Of a stretch of 23,865 nucleotides of DNA, positions 1-7,716 are shown piece by piece. Within the stretch, counting starts at the first letter, position 1. Each line of letters opens with the position of its first letter. The position numbers and the translations under genes were made by a program. The notes beneath the pieces are model-generated. The model was given only the letters and a program-made list of their open reading frames with translations, did no database searches and had not been told where the DNA came from. Where the stretch lies: NCBI GenBank assembly GCA_942492445.1, contig CALOEW010000087.1, positions 1 through 23,865 on the forward strand. The letters are read 5' to 3'. This DNA is from NORP240 sp942492445. GTDB taxonomy: Bacteria; Pseudomonadota; Gammaproteobacteria; Pseudomonadales; Pseudohongiellaceae.

Positions 1-502
1 CATAGCGACGTATTTCATAACAGATCAGTAACGCCGCCGCGGCCAGATTCAACGAACTGTATTGCTCCGACGCCGGAATCTGAACATGAAAATGACACAG
101 CTGCAGCTCTTCATTGGTGAGCCCCCGGTCTTCACGACCGAACACAACGGCCACCTTGTTACGCTCAGACTCCCGTACAATTTTTTCCGCGCATTGCTCC
201 GGCGACAGCACCGGCCAGGGGATCTTGCGAGACCTGGCGCTGGTACCTACGACCAGGCCACAATCCGCGATGGCTTCCTGCAACGTATTATGGACACTGG
301 CATTCTCCAGTATGTCCAGAGCCGATGCGGCCCGGCCCACGGCGATGCCACTGGGAAAGTCCAATGGTTGCACCAGCGCCAGATTATAGAGTCCCATGTT
401 TTTCATCGCCCTTGCTGTGGCGCCGATATTGCCCGGGTGCGTGGTATTGACCAGCACGATCCTGATTTGGTCGACATTGAATAATTCGTTGGACTCTTTC
501 AA
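1..502 (-). CDS. trmJ: tRNA (cytidine/uridine-32-2'-O)-methyltransferase TrmJ, partial
   Basis: This is a SPOUT-class RNA methyltransferase that would methylate the 2'-O of position 32 in the anticodon loop of several tRNAs using S-adenosylmethionine. The reverse-strand translation reads IRIVLVNTTHPGNIGATARA near the N-terminus, then VVGTSARSRKIPWPVL, VVFGREDRGLTNEELQLCH and the SAM-knot segment PASEQYSSLNLAAAALLICYE. These match the E. coli TrmJ motifs in order. About 167 codons are present; the C-terminal dimerisation part lies beyond the window edge. No in-frame ATG precedes the conserved block, so the likely start is the TTG at 502, about ten bases after a GGA in the upstream sequence. 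It diverges from suhB, a common arrangement in gammaproteobacteria. Identity is secure; the start codon is inferred. Confidence 0.93.
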   Translation of the reverse strand, partial: MKESNELFNVDQIRIVLVNTTHPGNIGATARAMKNMGLYNLALVQPLDFPSGIAVGRAASALDILENASVHNTLQEAIADCGLVVGTSARSRKIPWPVLSPEQCAEKIVRESERNKVAVVFGREDRGLTNEELQLCHFHVQIPASEQYSSLNLAAAALLICYEIRRY

Positions 503-595
503 CTCAATAAATCCTTTCCTGTTTGCGGGCTGCCAGCGGTCTGAATAACCTTGGAATTATAACAGCTCGCCTGCTGCGATATCCTGCCCCGGTCA

Positions 596-624
596 TTCTC
601 CGGCGCAGTCTAATCTGGTATGAT
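596..624 (+). promoter_or_regulatory. Candidate sigma-70 promoter for suhB
   Basis: An extended -10 element, TGG followed by TATGAT (619-624), lies about 60 bp before the suhB ATG. The -35 match (TTCTCC, 596-601, 17-bp spacer) is weak, which is usual for extended -10 promoters. This is a pattern match only. Confidence 0.4.
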
Positions 625-684
625 TGCGCGCTTTCCGGGTTGCTCTCCATCGCCGCAGGCAATCCAGTTCCCAGGACACCATCT

Positions 685-1461
685 ATGCAGGCCCTAGTCA
701 ATATCGCGTTGCGCGCCGCCCGGGAAGGCGCAGCGATTCTTACCGGCACGTTTGACCGGCTGGATCGAGTCAGATTACTGGACCGGCGGGAAGGCAGAGT
801 CATTACCAATACCCACCTGGATGTGGAAAAAGCCATGCTGGCTCAATTACAGAAAATCTTTCCTCAGCACGGCTATCAGTCCGCTGTGTCAGACCTCCCG
901 GAACCAGGCGATGCGGGCACAGTCTGGTTTCTCGACCCCCTGATCGGCAGTACCAACTTTCTGCGCGGTTCCCAGGGATTTCTGCTGGGGCTTTACTGCC
1001 ATGTCGACGGTCAGGTAAAGCTGTCGGTTTTCATCGACCCCCTGCTTAATGAGGAATTCACGGCAGTGCGTGGCAACGGCGCGAGCCTTAACGGACGCCG
1101 AATCCGGGTCGGCAACCAGACAGCCTTCAAAGACAGTCTGGTGGCCATGGAATTTGAACCGGAGCAGGAGCAACAGCGGCTGATTCCCGCAATGGAAAAG
1201 GTTCTTGAGCAGGGAGCCAGCATCCGCAGCAGCGGCAATGTTATCCTGGACCTGGTCAATGTCGCTGCAGGTCGCCTCGACGGAGGCATGGCCCAGACGC
1301 CCGCCGCCAGTCTGCTGGCTGGCGCCGGGCTGCTGCTGCAGGAAGCCGGCGGCCTCATCAGCGATACCAGTGGCAATCCGCAGTTGTCAGGGGCACAGGT
1401 GGTATTCGGCAATCCCAGGTACTTCAAACAGTTGTTGCAGTTGACCCGGGTACAAAGCTGA
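685..1461 (+). CDS. suhB: SuhB-like inositol monophosphatase family protein with degenerate active site
   Basis: The 258-residue protein aligns almost without gaps to E. coli SuhB from MQALVNIALRAARE at the N-terminus to VVFGNPRYFKQLL near the end. SuhB is an inositol-1-phosphatase and also works with NusA and other Nus factors in rRNA transcription antitermination. The Mg2+ ligands of the family are mostly missing. The usual TEESGE becomes SAVSDL (E67 to A, E68 to V), DPLDGTTNF becomes DPLIGSTNF (D84 kept, D87 to I), the TNVD Asp-44 becomes His, and the PWDFAAG Asp becomes Leu-210. The protein is therefore probably not a phosphatase, while the fold and length are kept. The ATG at 685 aligns with the E. 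coli start; upstream in-frame codons lack similarity. Divergent from trmJ, as in relatives. Assignment to SuhB is strong; loss of catalysis is inferred. Confidence 0.9.
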   Translation: MQALVNIALRAAREGAAILTGTFDRLDRVRLLDRREGRVITNTHLDVEKAMLAQLQKIFPQHGYQSAVSDLPEPGDAGTVWFLDPLIGSTNFLRGSQGFLLGLYCHVDGQVKLSVFIDPLLNEEFTAVRGNGASLNGRRIRVGNQTAFKDSLVAMEFEPEQEQQRLIPAMEKVLEQGASIRSSGNVILDLVNVAAGRLDGGMAQTPAASLLAGAGLLLQEAGGLISDTSGNPQLSGAQVVFGNPRYFKQLLQLTRVQS

Positions 1462-1548
1462 CCCGTCCGTCTCAAATCCGATGAGTTGCAGCTTAACACT
1501 GCTTACGCGTACGCCTTCCAGGCCTTAAGATGGGCGACGTTCACGTCC

Positions 1549-1566
1549 TGCAATCAGCTGATTGCA
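1549..1566. promoter_or_regulatory. 18-bp perfect palindrome, candidate operator of the MATE gene
   Basis: TGCAATCAGCTGATTGCA is an exact 18-bp palindrome in the gap between suhB and the MATE gene. It sits about 40 bp upstream of a TATAAA -10-like hexamer (1606-1611) that has no good -35. This arrangement would suit a dimeric activator or repressor. The binding protein is unknown. Confidence 0.4.
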
Positions 1567-1631
1567 TGGCGCCGGTTTTTCTGATCGCTGCTCGCAGCCT
1601 GCCCATATAAAGAATCAAGTACAAGCAACGG

Positions 1632-3011
1632 ATGCACGAAGGAACAAAACGACACAGCCTGAGTCTGGTGGAGTCCCCCATACCCCAAACACTCAAGCGC
1701 ATGACCGCGCCGATGATCATCGGTATGGCCATGCTATTCACCTTCAGCCTGGTGGACACCCTGTTCATCAGCTTCCTCGGCACCGACCCACTGACCGCCA
1801 TCAGTTTCACTTTTCCGGTTACCTTCATGATCATGAGCCTGGCTATCGGGCTGGGAATCGGCACGTCCGCAGTGGTTGCCAAGTACATGGGCCGGGGTGA
1901 TTTTATCAAAGCCAGGGAAGCCTCCACGGTTACCAACTACCTGGCAATACTCTGCGCCTCCGTGACCGTGCTGCTCTGCTGGCTGCTTCTTGACCGCATT
2001 TTCCGCGGCATCGGTGCCAGTGAGGAGATTCTGGTGCTGATAAGGGAATACATGCTCATCTGGTTACCCGGCAGCATTCTGCTGGTGGCCATCATGAATG
2101 GCAACAGTATTCTCCGTGCCTGCGGCGATACCAAGACACCAAGCCTGCTGATGGCCGCGAGCGGGCTGATTAACGCCATCATGGACCCGGTGCTGATTTT
2201 CGGTTTCGGCCCGGTTCCGGCCTATGGTATGCGTGGTGCCGCCCTGGCCACACTGATCTCCTGGGTCATCGGCTTCGGCATACTCTGTTACCTGCTGTTT
2301 GTACGCCTGGACCTGATCAGCCGCATCCTGCCCTCGCGCAAGGTTCTGCTGGCATCGAGCCGGGAAATGCTGCGTATTGGCCTGCCTGCAGCCGGGGCCA
2401 ACATGATGACGCCCCTGGCGGCGGGCGTTATGACGGCGATTGTGTCCGGGTTCGGGGAATCCGCGGTAGCGGCGTTTGGGGTGGGCTCACGTATAGAACC
2501 CCTGGCCACCCTGCTGATACTGGCCATGTCGTCCACACTGCCACCATTGATCAGTCAGAATTTCGGTGCCCACCGTCTGGACCGTGTGGATGAAGCCTAC
2601 CGCCTGGCGACCCGCTTCGTCCTAGTCTGGCAGATGGGTGTGTACGTGGTACTGGCGCTGTTCGCCGGGTTGATAGCCCTGATTTTTTCCCAGGAGCCGG
2701 CCGTCGGGTCTGCGATCAGGCTGTATCTCTGGATTCTGCCTCTGGGTTACGGTGTCCAGGGCGTTATCATCCTGACCAATTCGGCATTGAATGCACTGCA
2801 CCGCCCGTTCGAGGCTTTGTATCTGTCGCTGGCCCGATTTTTCCTGTTCTATGTGCCCCTGGCATGGCTGGGTTCGCGGTTCTTTGGCTTGCCGGGTTTA
2901 TTTGCCGGTGCCCTGGCCGGTAACCTGTTGATGGCGGCGCTGTCAGTGCGTGCCTTCAACCGGGCACTGGCGGCGGAGCGAGACCGGCTGCAACAGCCGG
3001 ATGCGGCTTAG
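1632..3011 (+). CDS. MATE family multidrug/cation efflux transporter
   Basis: The 459-residue protein has about twelve hydrophobic segments in two halves, as in the MATE (NorM/DinF) family of inner-membrane exporters driven by Na+ or H+. The N-terminal half contains TAPMIIGMAMLFTFSLVDTL and the loop TSAVVAKYMGRGDFIKARE, which resembles the family signature at the end of the second helix. A similar arrangement recurs in the second half, beginning at EMLRIGLPAAGANMM. Length is normal for the family. The ATG at 1632 has no clear Shine-Dalgarno; M24 (MTAPMIIG) is a possible later start. It stands alone, 170 bp behind suhB, with its own candidate control region. Substrate cannot be told from sequence. 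Confidence 0.88.
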   Translation: MHEGTKRHSLSLVESPIPQTLKRMTAPMIIGMAMLFTFSLVDTLFISFLGTDPLTAISFTFPVTFMIMSLAIGLGIGTSAVVAKYMGRGDFIKAREASTVTNYLAILCASVTVLLCWLLLDRIFRGIGASEEILVLIREYMLIWLPGSILLVAIMNGNSILRACGDTKTPSLLMAASGLINAIMDPVLIFGFGPVPAYGMRGAALATLISWVIGFGILCYLLFVRLDLISRILPSRKVLLASSREMLRIGLPAAGANMMTPLAAGVMTAIVSGFGESAVAAFGVGSRIEPLATLLILAMSSTLPPLISQNFGAHRLDRVDEAYRLATRFVLVWQMGVYVVLALFAGLIALIFSQEPAVGSAIRLYLWILPLGYGVQGVIILTNSALNALHRPFEALYLSLARFFLFYVPLAWLGSRFFGLPGLFAGALAGNLLMAALSVRAFNRALAAERDRLQQPDAA

Positions 3012-3144
3012 CAATCGCAGGCTGAGGAATCCCGTGAGCACGCCGCCAGAATTCTGCCATTTGTCCCCTGATTCGGCGCCGCCCCTTTCCATCTTCGGCA
3101 GGGCGCACTAAGCGCAGCACGTTCACTTGCCCCGGGCGACCGGT

Positions 3145-4796
3145 TCAGGGGCTTCGAAACGGCCCCAGAACCCGGCTGAACAGGGAGGGCTTGGTTTCAG
3201 TTGTCAGGCCTGGTTCCGGTAAATTACCGGCGCCCTCCTCCAGCGGCACGAAGTCCTCGTTGGCCGAGACGTTTCCGGCCGTCTCCGTCAACTGCAGGCT
3301 TTTGTCGGCGACGGCGACGGCAGCCTGCCCACCGTCTTCATCGGTGTAACTCAAGCGATTGTTGGCTTCCTGAAATGCCAGCATTTCCATGCAGATTTCG
3401 TGGTACTCAGCCGCACTGAGCAGCTCCGGCCTTTCCATCATGTTTAACGTGAACTTTCTGTCATTAACTGCTGAAAGATAATGTAAATTCTTTTTGTTTT
3501 CCAGCAACAGCCCAGCCTTCTTCGCGACCTCGAAAAGCGGAGTTCCACGCAGCGGGATATAGGGAAGAAGAAAAAATGCTCCGGGGCGATCTGCCTGTTA
3601 AGGCGCAGTGTCTCTCGCATATTGTCCGCAGTTTCCAGGGGCATACCGACGATATTGAAAGTCAGTCGGTTGATGCCGTCCTTCTTGCAGTTTTCCGCGT
3701 CCGTGATTATCTGTTGATTTTTCATTTTCCTGCCCAGCATCTCGGCACGGTACTTTTCGTCGCCACTTTCGATTCCAAACCAGATGGTGTGGCAGCCCGC
3801 CTCCGCAGCGGTATTGCAAAATTCCTCGCTCATCACCTCGACCCTGGAGTTGATAGCGAACGGCAGGTGAATACGTTGCTTGTAAATTTCGAAAAACGCC
3901 CGTACGAACTTCAGATTTGACAGAAACAGCTCATCCCAGAACTCGAAGTACCCGACATTGTATTCGTCCCGCAGCCGTTCCAGTTCGGTAACCATTTTTT
4001 CCGGATCGTACTTTCTCAGAAAAGTCTTTTTATTACGCCAACCTTCCAGTACCGGAGTGTTGCAGCAGTAGGTGCAGCGATAGGGGCATCCGCGCCCGGT
4101 CATCACCGGCAATACCAGTTTGCCTTTGGGGCCGAAGATAGAGGTGTTTACATCCCGGAAACCCCCATTCCGCTTGAAGATGTCATAGTCAGGAAATGGC
4201 AGCGAAGCCAGGTCGCCGATCTGGTGGGGTTCGGTCATGTACACGGAACCGTCAGTCAACTTTTCCCACATGCCATCCACCGGCCCCGGTTTGGAACCGC
4301 GCAGAAACTGGACCAGGTTGCCCATGGCATACTCTCCGTCCCCGACACAGATTAGATCCACGTTGGGATTTTCAATGGTCTGGTCCTGGCTCAACATGGC
4401 CTGGTAGCCACCGATGACTATCATCAGATCCGGCATCAGCTTTTTCAATTCGGCAAAATAGGGCTCCATGGGAAACCAGTGCGGGCTCATCACCGAGAAT
4501 GCGATAACATCCGGGTTCAGTTCCCTGACTGCCCGTGCGTAGTTTTCGGGCGTATAGCCCTGCTCGTCGCGAAGTATCAGAATCGGGTAGAGCTCAATGT
4601 CAACCCAGGGGAAGTCCCGTTTCAAATACGCTGACATGCTGGCAACCGGCATTGAGACCTCGTTGCCGTCCGGCGAGTAAAAGCCGAAAACCACACGCAG
4701 CCTGGCGGACGAACATTTGCCGAACCAACGGGACTTGTCCTGGGGATACAGTGGACGATCGTTGCTAACGGCTATTACATCAGCCTTGGAATTCAT
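3145..4796 (-). pseudogene. B12-binding-domain radical SAM protein, broken by one frameshift
   Basis: The gene would encode about 550 residues. Residues 30-165 form a cobalamin-binding-type Rossmann domain (ending IVIGGYQAMLSQDQTIENPN and VDLICVGDGE), although the B12 His motif DxHxxG is not seen. Residues 225-430 form a radical SAM barrel with the 4Fe-4S motif C237-x3-C241-x2-C244 in GRGCPYRCTYCC. The reading frame breaks in or just after the six-base A run at 3571-3576 (T run on the coding strand). Before it the frame reads IAPEHFFFFP; after a one-base shift it continues YIPLRGTPLFEVAKKAGLLL and runs to a stop at 3145. One missing base restores everything. The break may be a real mutation or a homopolymer sequencing error. 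The domain layout resembles methyltransferases and cyclases of the BchE/HpnJ type; substrate unknown. It is monocistronic. Confidence 0.85.
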
Positions 4797-4896
4797 AGCG
4801 GATCCTGTTTGTACTGGTGATCTGGATTGTGGAGCGGACCGGGCGCTGCGGCGGGCGACATCGCCTGTTTCAGTTCTATCGTCCTGCGTGAAAAAA

Positions 4897-4905
4897 AGTA
4901 TACCA
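4897..4905 (-). promoter_or_regulatory. Extended -10 promoter candidate for the radical SAM gene
   Basis: On the minus strand TGG is followed directly by TATACT, a good extended -10, about 100 bp upstream of the start at 4796. No convincing -35 is seen. The region where a -35 would lie runs up to the edge of the repeat copy at 4928. Confidence 0.4.
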
Positions 4906-4927
4906 TCATTTAGGTAAACTCTGACTA

Positions 4928-4973
4928 AGGAACCTCTGAAAAATTACCGCGATGCTCTGCAGGAGTCTGTCGG
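4928..4973 (+). repeat. Dispersed palindromic repeat family, copy A (single arm)
   Basis: Begins AGGAACCTCTGA and ends CAGGAGTCTGTCGG. It matches the reverse complement of copy B (8227-8272) at about 40 of 46 positions and the left arm of copy D (20378 onward) at its outer end. No second arm is visible downstream, so this is a half-element. It is preceded by CTA, as the other copies are flanked by TAG or CTA. Confidence 0.75.
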
Positions 4974-5103
4974 ACACAACTGCCAGTCGCCTGGTTCAAT
5001 TGTGCAACGGTTTGCTTTATTCTCACTGGCAGCCCTGTCGCAATCGGACATGTTACCTTGCGGCCTGTGACCGCCTGATTACCAGTACACCCGGAAAGAC
5101 CCT

Positions 5104-5661
5104 ATGGATGCTATCGAAGCCCTGCATACCAGAACCTCCGTTCCCAAACTGACCGGCCCGGCACCCGACGGTATCTGCCTGGACAATATCTGCAAAGCCG
5201 CCCTGCGCGCCGCGGATCATGGCGTCATGCGCCCCTGGCGATTTCTCCTGATCAGCGGCGAAGCCCGTGACAGGCTGGGGGACCTGTTTGCCCGGGCTGC
5301 TCGAACCGATGACCCAACCCTTGATGACAACGCCCTGGAGCGAATCCGTGCCAAACCGATGCGGGCGCCGCTGATAATAGTCACCATTTCCTCGCACCAG
5401 CCCAGTCCCAAGGTGCCAGTCCTGGAGCAGGACCTGTCTGCTGCCGCGGCCACACAGAACATGTTGCTGGCAGCCCATGCCCAGGGGATCGGTGCGTTCT
5501 GGCGAACCGGCGCCATGGCTTACGATCCGGTTGTAAGAAAAGGACTCGAGCTGGCCGACAACGAGCACATTATCGGATTTCTCTATCTGGGTCAGAAGGC
5601 CGGTCCCAGCCGGCGCCTGGCCGATCCGGATATCACACACTATTTCAGACGCTGGGAATAG
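5104..5661 (+). CDS. Nitroreductase family protein (YdjA-like)
   Basis: The 185-residue protein is an FMN-dependent NAD(P)H oxidoreductase of the nitroreductase fold. It follows E. coli YdjA along its length: MDAIEALHTRTSVPKLTGPA at the start, RAADHGVMRPWRFLLI (FMN contact region), RAPLIIVTI, the helix VLEQDLSAAAATQNMLLAAH, and GIGAFWRTGAMAYDPVVRKG. The C-terminus IIGFLYLGQKAGPSRR also fits. The start ATG follows a GGAAAG about seven bases upstream. It leads a likely operon: the next gene begins four bases after its stop and an acyltransferase follows. The physiological substrate of this subgroup is not known. Confidence 0.9.
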   Translation: MDAIEALHTRTSVPKLTGPAPDGICLDNICKAALRAADHGVMRPWRFLLISGEARDRLGDLFARAARTDDPTLDDNALERIRAKPMRAPLIIVTISSHQPSPKVPVLEQDLSAAAATQNMLLAAHAQGIGAFWRTGAMAYDPVVRKGLELADNEHIIGFLYLGQKAGPSRRLADPDITHYFRRWE

Positions 5662-5665
5662 CGCT

Positions 5666-6052
5666 ATGCAACTGCAATGCTGGAAATGCGGTTCCCCTCT
5701 TCCGGAAATGCGCTTCCCGTTCTCCCGGTATGAAGAATGCACAGTCTGCAAGGCCGACCTGCATGTGTGCCGGTTATGCAGGGAGTACGACCCGGCTCTT
5801 GCCGACAACTGCCGTGAGGATCGCGCCGAATACACTCTGGATAAGGAGAAAGCCAACTTCTGTGATTACTTCAGGCCTCGGTCCGGCGCGTATCAACCTC
5901 AGGATGACGGCAAGGCCCGGGAGGCCCGCGCCAGGCTTGCCGAACTGTTCGGCGAAACTCCCCAACCAGCGGAAACAGAAGATGACGACACGCCGCTGTC
6001 GGATTCCGAGCGGGCCTTACGGGAGCTCAGGCGCCTGTTCGGCGAAGATTGA
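5666..6052 (+). CDS. Cys-rich zinc-ribbon protein of unknown function
   Basis: The first 70 of 128 residues carry eight cysteines arranged as C5-x2-C8, C25-x2-C28, C35-x2-C38, then C49 and C66. This is consistent with two metal sites of zinc-ribbon type. The remainder is charged and probably helical, with an acidic stretch (ETEDDDTPLSDSERALRELR) leading to the C-terminus. It has no signal peptide and should be cytoplasmic. The start follows the nitroreductase stop by four bases, suggesting translational coupling. I do not recognise a characterised homologue and assign no function. Confidence 0.75.
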   Translation: MQLQCWKCGSPLPEMRFPFSRYEECTVCKADLHVCRLCREYDPALADNCREDRAEYTLDKEKANFCDYFRPRSGAYQPQDDGKAREARARLAELFGETPQPAETEDDDTPLSDSERALRELRRLFGED

Positions 6053-6094
6053 ACCCTGGGTCCCCTACTGAAACTCGACACCTGAGCCCAACCC

Positions 6095-6670
6095 ATGCGA
6101 ACCACTGTTTTCTCCACACCGATATTAACCCCGATCCTGCGGCTGCTGGCGATACTCACACTCAAGCTCATCGGCTGGAAAACAGTGGGCAGGGAAATCC
6201 CGTCGCCGAAGCTGGTGTTGATCGGTGCGCCTCACACCAGTAACTGGGATTTTCCCCTGATGTTGCTGGTCGCACTCAAACTGCGTTTGAAAGTCTTCTG
6301 GATGGGCAAGAATTCACTGTTTCGCTTCCCGTTTGCTCCTCTGATGCGCTGGTTGGGTGGCATTCCCATCGACCGCAGCAAGTCCAACAACGTGGTCCAG
6401 CAGATGACCGAGGAGTTTGCCCGGCAAAAGGAACTGGTGGTTTTAATTCCGCCGGAGGGGACCCGCAGCAAGGTCAACAGGTGGAAGACCGGTTTTTATC
6501 ACATCGCCAGGAATTCCGGTGTACCGATTCTTCTCGGGTACCTGGATGCGCCCAGAAAAGAAGCGGGCCTGGCGGACTTTTTCACGCCCACGGGCGATCT
6601 GGACAGGGATATGGAGGAAATCCGGAACTTCTACGCCAGCAAGGGCGGCCTGAAGCCGGAAAACGCCTGA
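6095..6670 (+). CDS. PlsC-type lysophospholipid/1-acylglycerol-3-phosphate acyltransferase family protein
   Basis: The 191-residue protein has the acyltransferase H-x4-D motif as HTSNWD (near residue 48) and the glycerol-3-phosphate-binding motif as PPEGTRSKVNRWKTGFYHIA (near residue 115). It also has the block MRWLGGIPIDRSKSNN and the proline-containing block SGVPILLGYLD. A hydrophobic N-terminal segment, TPILRLLAILTLKLIG, could anchor it at the inner membrane. It is shorter than E. coli PlsC (245 residues) and resembles stand-alone acyltransferases often annotated as glycerol acyltransferase. It is the third gene of the set that begins with the nitroreductase, 42 bp behind the zinc-ribbon gene, and ends convergent to the TetR gene. 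Acyl donor and acceptor are unknown. Confidence 0.85.
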   Translation: MRTTVFSTPILTPILRLLAILTLKLIGWKTVGREIPSPKLVLIGAPHTSNWDFPLMLLVALKLRLKVFWMGKNSLFRFPFAPLMRWLGGIPIDRSKSNNVVQQMTEEFARQKELVVLIPPEGTRSKVNRWKTGFYHIARNSGVPILLGYLDAPRKEAGLADFFTPTGDLDRDMEEIRNFYASKGGLKPENA

Positions 6671-6752
6671 CCTGGGGGATCAGGGCCACTGGATTCAGTG
6701 TAGCCTGCCGACCAGGGTTCATAACCGGCATCGGTCAGAGCCGTGCCCGGCT

Positions 6753-7535
6753 CTACCCGCCAGCCTCCGGCAACGGTTTTACAGCGCCACCTGAAGTCTG
6801 ACAATCCAGTGCTTTGCCGACGAATTCAAAAACCGAACCGGCGAACTGGTCTACGTTGACCTGCATGCGCTTGAATTTCCAGCGCTTCAGATACCACTGC
6901 TGGAGCAGACCGATTGTGTGAACCGCCAGCATCTCGGGGTCAGGGCACCGAAATACCCGCTTTTCCATGCCGGCTCTGAAATTGTCCAGCAGGATGGACT
7001 GGGCCAGGATTTCCAGGTCCATCGCCTTCTCCCGCTGGCCACGGGGCAGCCCCTTGACCTCCATGTAGGAGAAGTAGAACCAGGATTTCATGAGCTCGTT
7101 CATGTAGGTCTCACCGAAAATAATTGCCTTGAGATGGCTGACCGGATCGAGGTCCTGCTTGGCGAGGCCTCCGAGCACCTTGAGTATGTAATGCCTTAAC
7201 ACCGACTCGATAACGGAAGCCAGCTCGTCTTTACTGTGAATATACGCGTAGAGCCCTCCCATGCTGATGCCTGTCTCGCGGCTCAGATCGCGCAGACTCA
7301 TGGCCTGAAATCCCTTGCTGGCGCTGAGTCGGAAGGTGTTCTTGAAAATGGTTTCAAGATTGGAAGTTGCCACGTTTACGTTTTTGATCTGCATTTTCTG
7401 CTTGTGCATCTCAAAAACCGTTTCCCAGACAGGCGTGCCTTCCAGTTGCCAGGTTTCGCGAAACGCGTTCATGCTGATTTCGTTGGGCCAGCGGGAAACT
7501 GACACCGGTTCAGGCGTGGTTCTTTTAAGGTCCAT
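6753..7535 (-). CDS. TetR/AcrR family transcriptional regulator with an N-terminal extension
   Basis: The 260-residue protein has a TetR helix-turn-helix at about residues 58-105. It includes TIFKNTFRLSASKGFQAMSL and the recognition part LSRETGISMGGLYAYIHSKD, which is very typical of the family. The C-terminal helical domain (residues 110-245) would bind a ligand. In most TetR proteins the DNA-binding domain begins within the first 15-20 residues; here about 55 residues precede it. Internal starts at M22 or M43 are possible, and none of the candidate starts has a strong Shine-Dalgarno, so the annotated start at 7535 is uncertain. It is transcribed alone, convergent to the acyltransferase gene. 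Its regulatory target is unknown. Confidence 0.88.
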   Translation of the reverse strand: MDLKRTTPEPVSVSRWPNEISMNAFRETWQLEGTPVWETVFEMHKQKMQIKNVNVATSNLETIFKNTFRLSASKGFQAMSLRDLSRETGISMGGLYAYIHSKDELASVIESVLRHYILKVLGGLAKQDLDPVSHLKAIIFGETYMNELMKSWFYFSYMEVKGLPRGQREKAMDLEILAQSILLDNFRAGMEKRVFRCPDPEMLAVHTIGLLQQWYLKRWKFKRMQVNVDQFAGSVFEFVGKALDCQTSGGAVKPLPEAGG

Positions 7536-7658
7536 AGGGATTGCTGATTGCCGGATTATTGGTTTTGTTGCTGCCGGAAGTGTGCCGATAGCGCAAAACC
7601 TGAATGACGTGGCGGGATTTTACCGTCAAATTATCAATCAGGATAGCAATCGCCTGTA

Positions 7659-7690
7659 CCAATGCCCCACGACCGGTCGCGGGGCATTGG
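7659..7690. terminator. Near-perfect palindrome, likely terminator of the small secreted protein gene
   Basis: CCAATGCCCC (7659-7668) pairs exactly with GGGGCATTGG (7681-7690). Between them CGACC and GGTCG also pair, leaving a single A/C mismatch in a 32-bp palindrome. It lies about 27 bp beyond the stop of the minus-strand gene ending at 7717. Neither strand has a strong U tract, so termination is a position-based inference. Confidence 0.5.
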
Positions 7691-7716
7691 CTTCCTTGTT
7701 GTGCCGGCGTTAACTG

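Larger units (their letters stand above)
4797..5103. other. 307-bp intergenic region between divergent genes
   Basis: This gap separates the radical SAM gene (minus strand) from the nitroreductase gene (plus strand). It holds a candidate extended -10 promoter for the radical SAM gene (4897-4905) and one copy of the dispersed repeat (4928-4973). It also has an 8-bp inverted repeat, CTGCCAGT and ACTGGCAG, around 4981-5030. No coding region was recognised. Confidence 0.6.

Noticed and set aside
3145..3507. Separate small minus-strand gene downstream of the radical SAM gene
   Set aside because: Its sequence is the natural continuation of the radical SAM protein after a one-base shift, and it lacks its own start region.
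5053..5856. Long minus-strand open frame across the nitroreductase and zinc-ribbon genes
   Set aside because: Both plus-strand genes have clear family motifs and good starts; the antisense frame spans their junction and has none.
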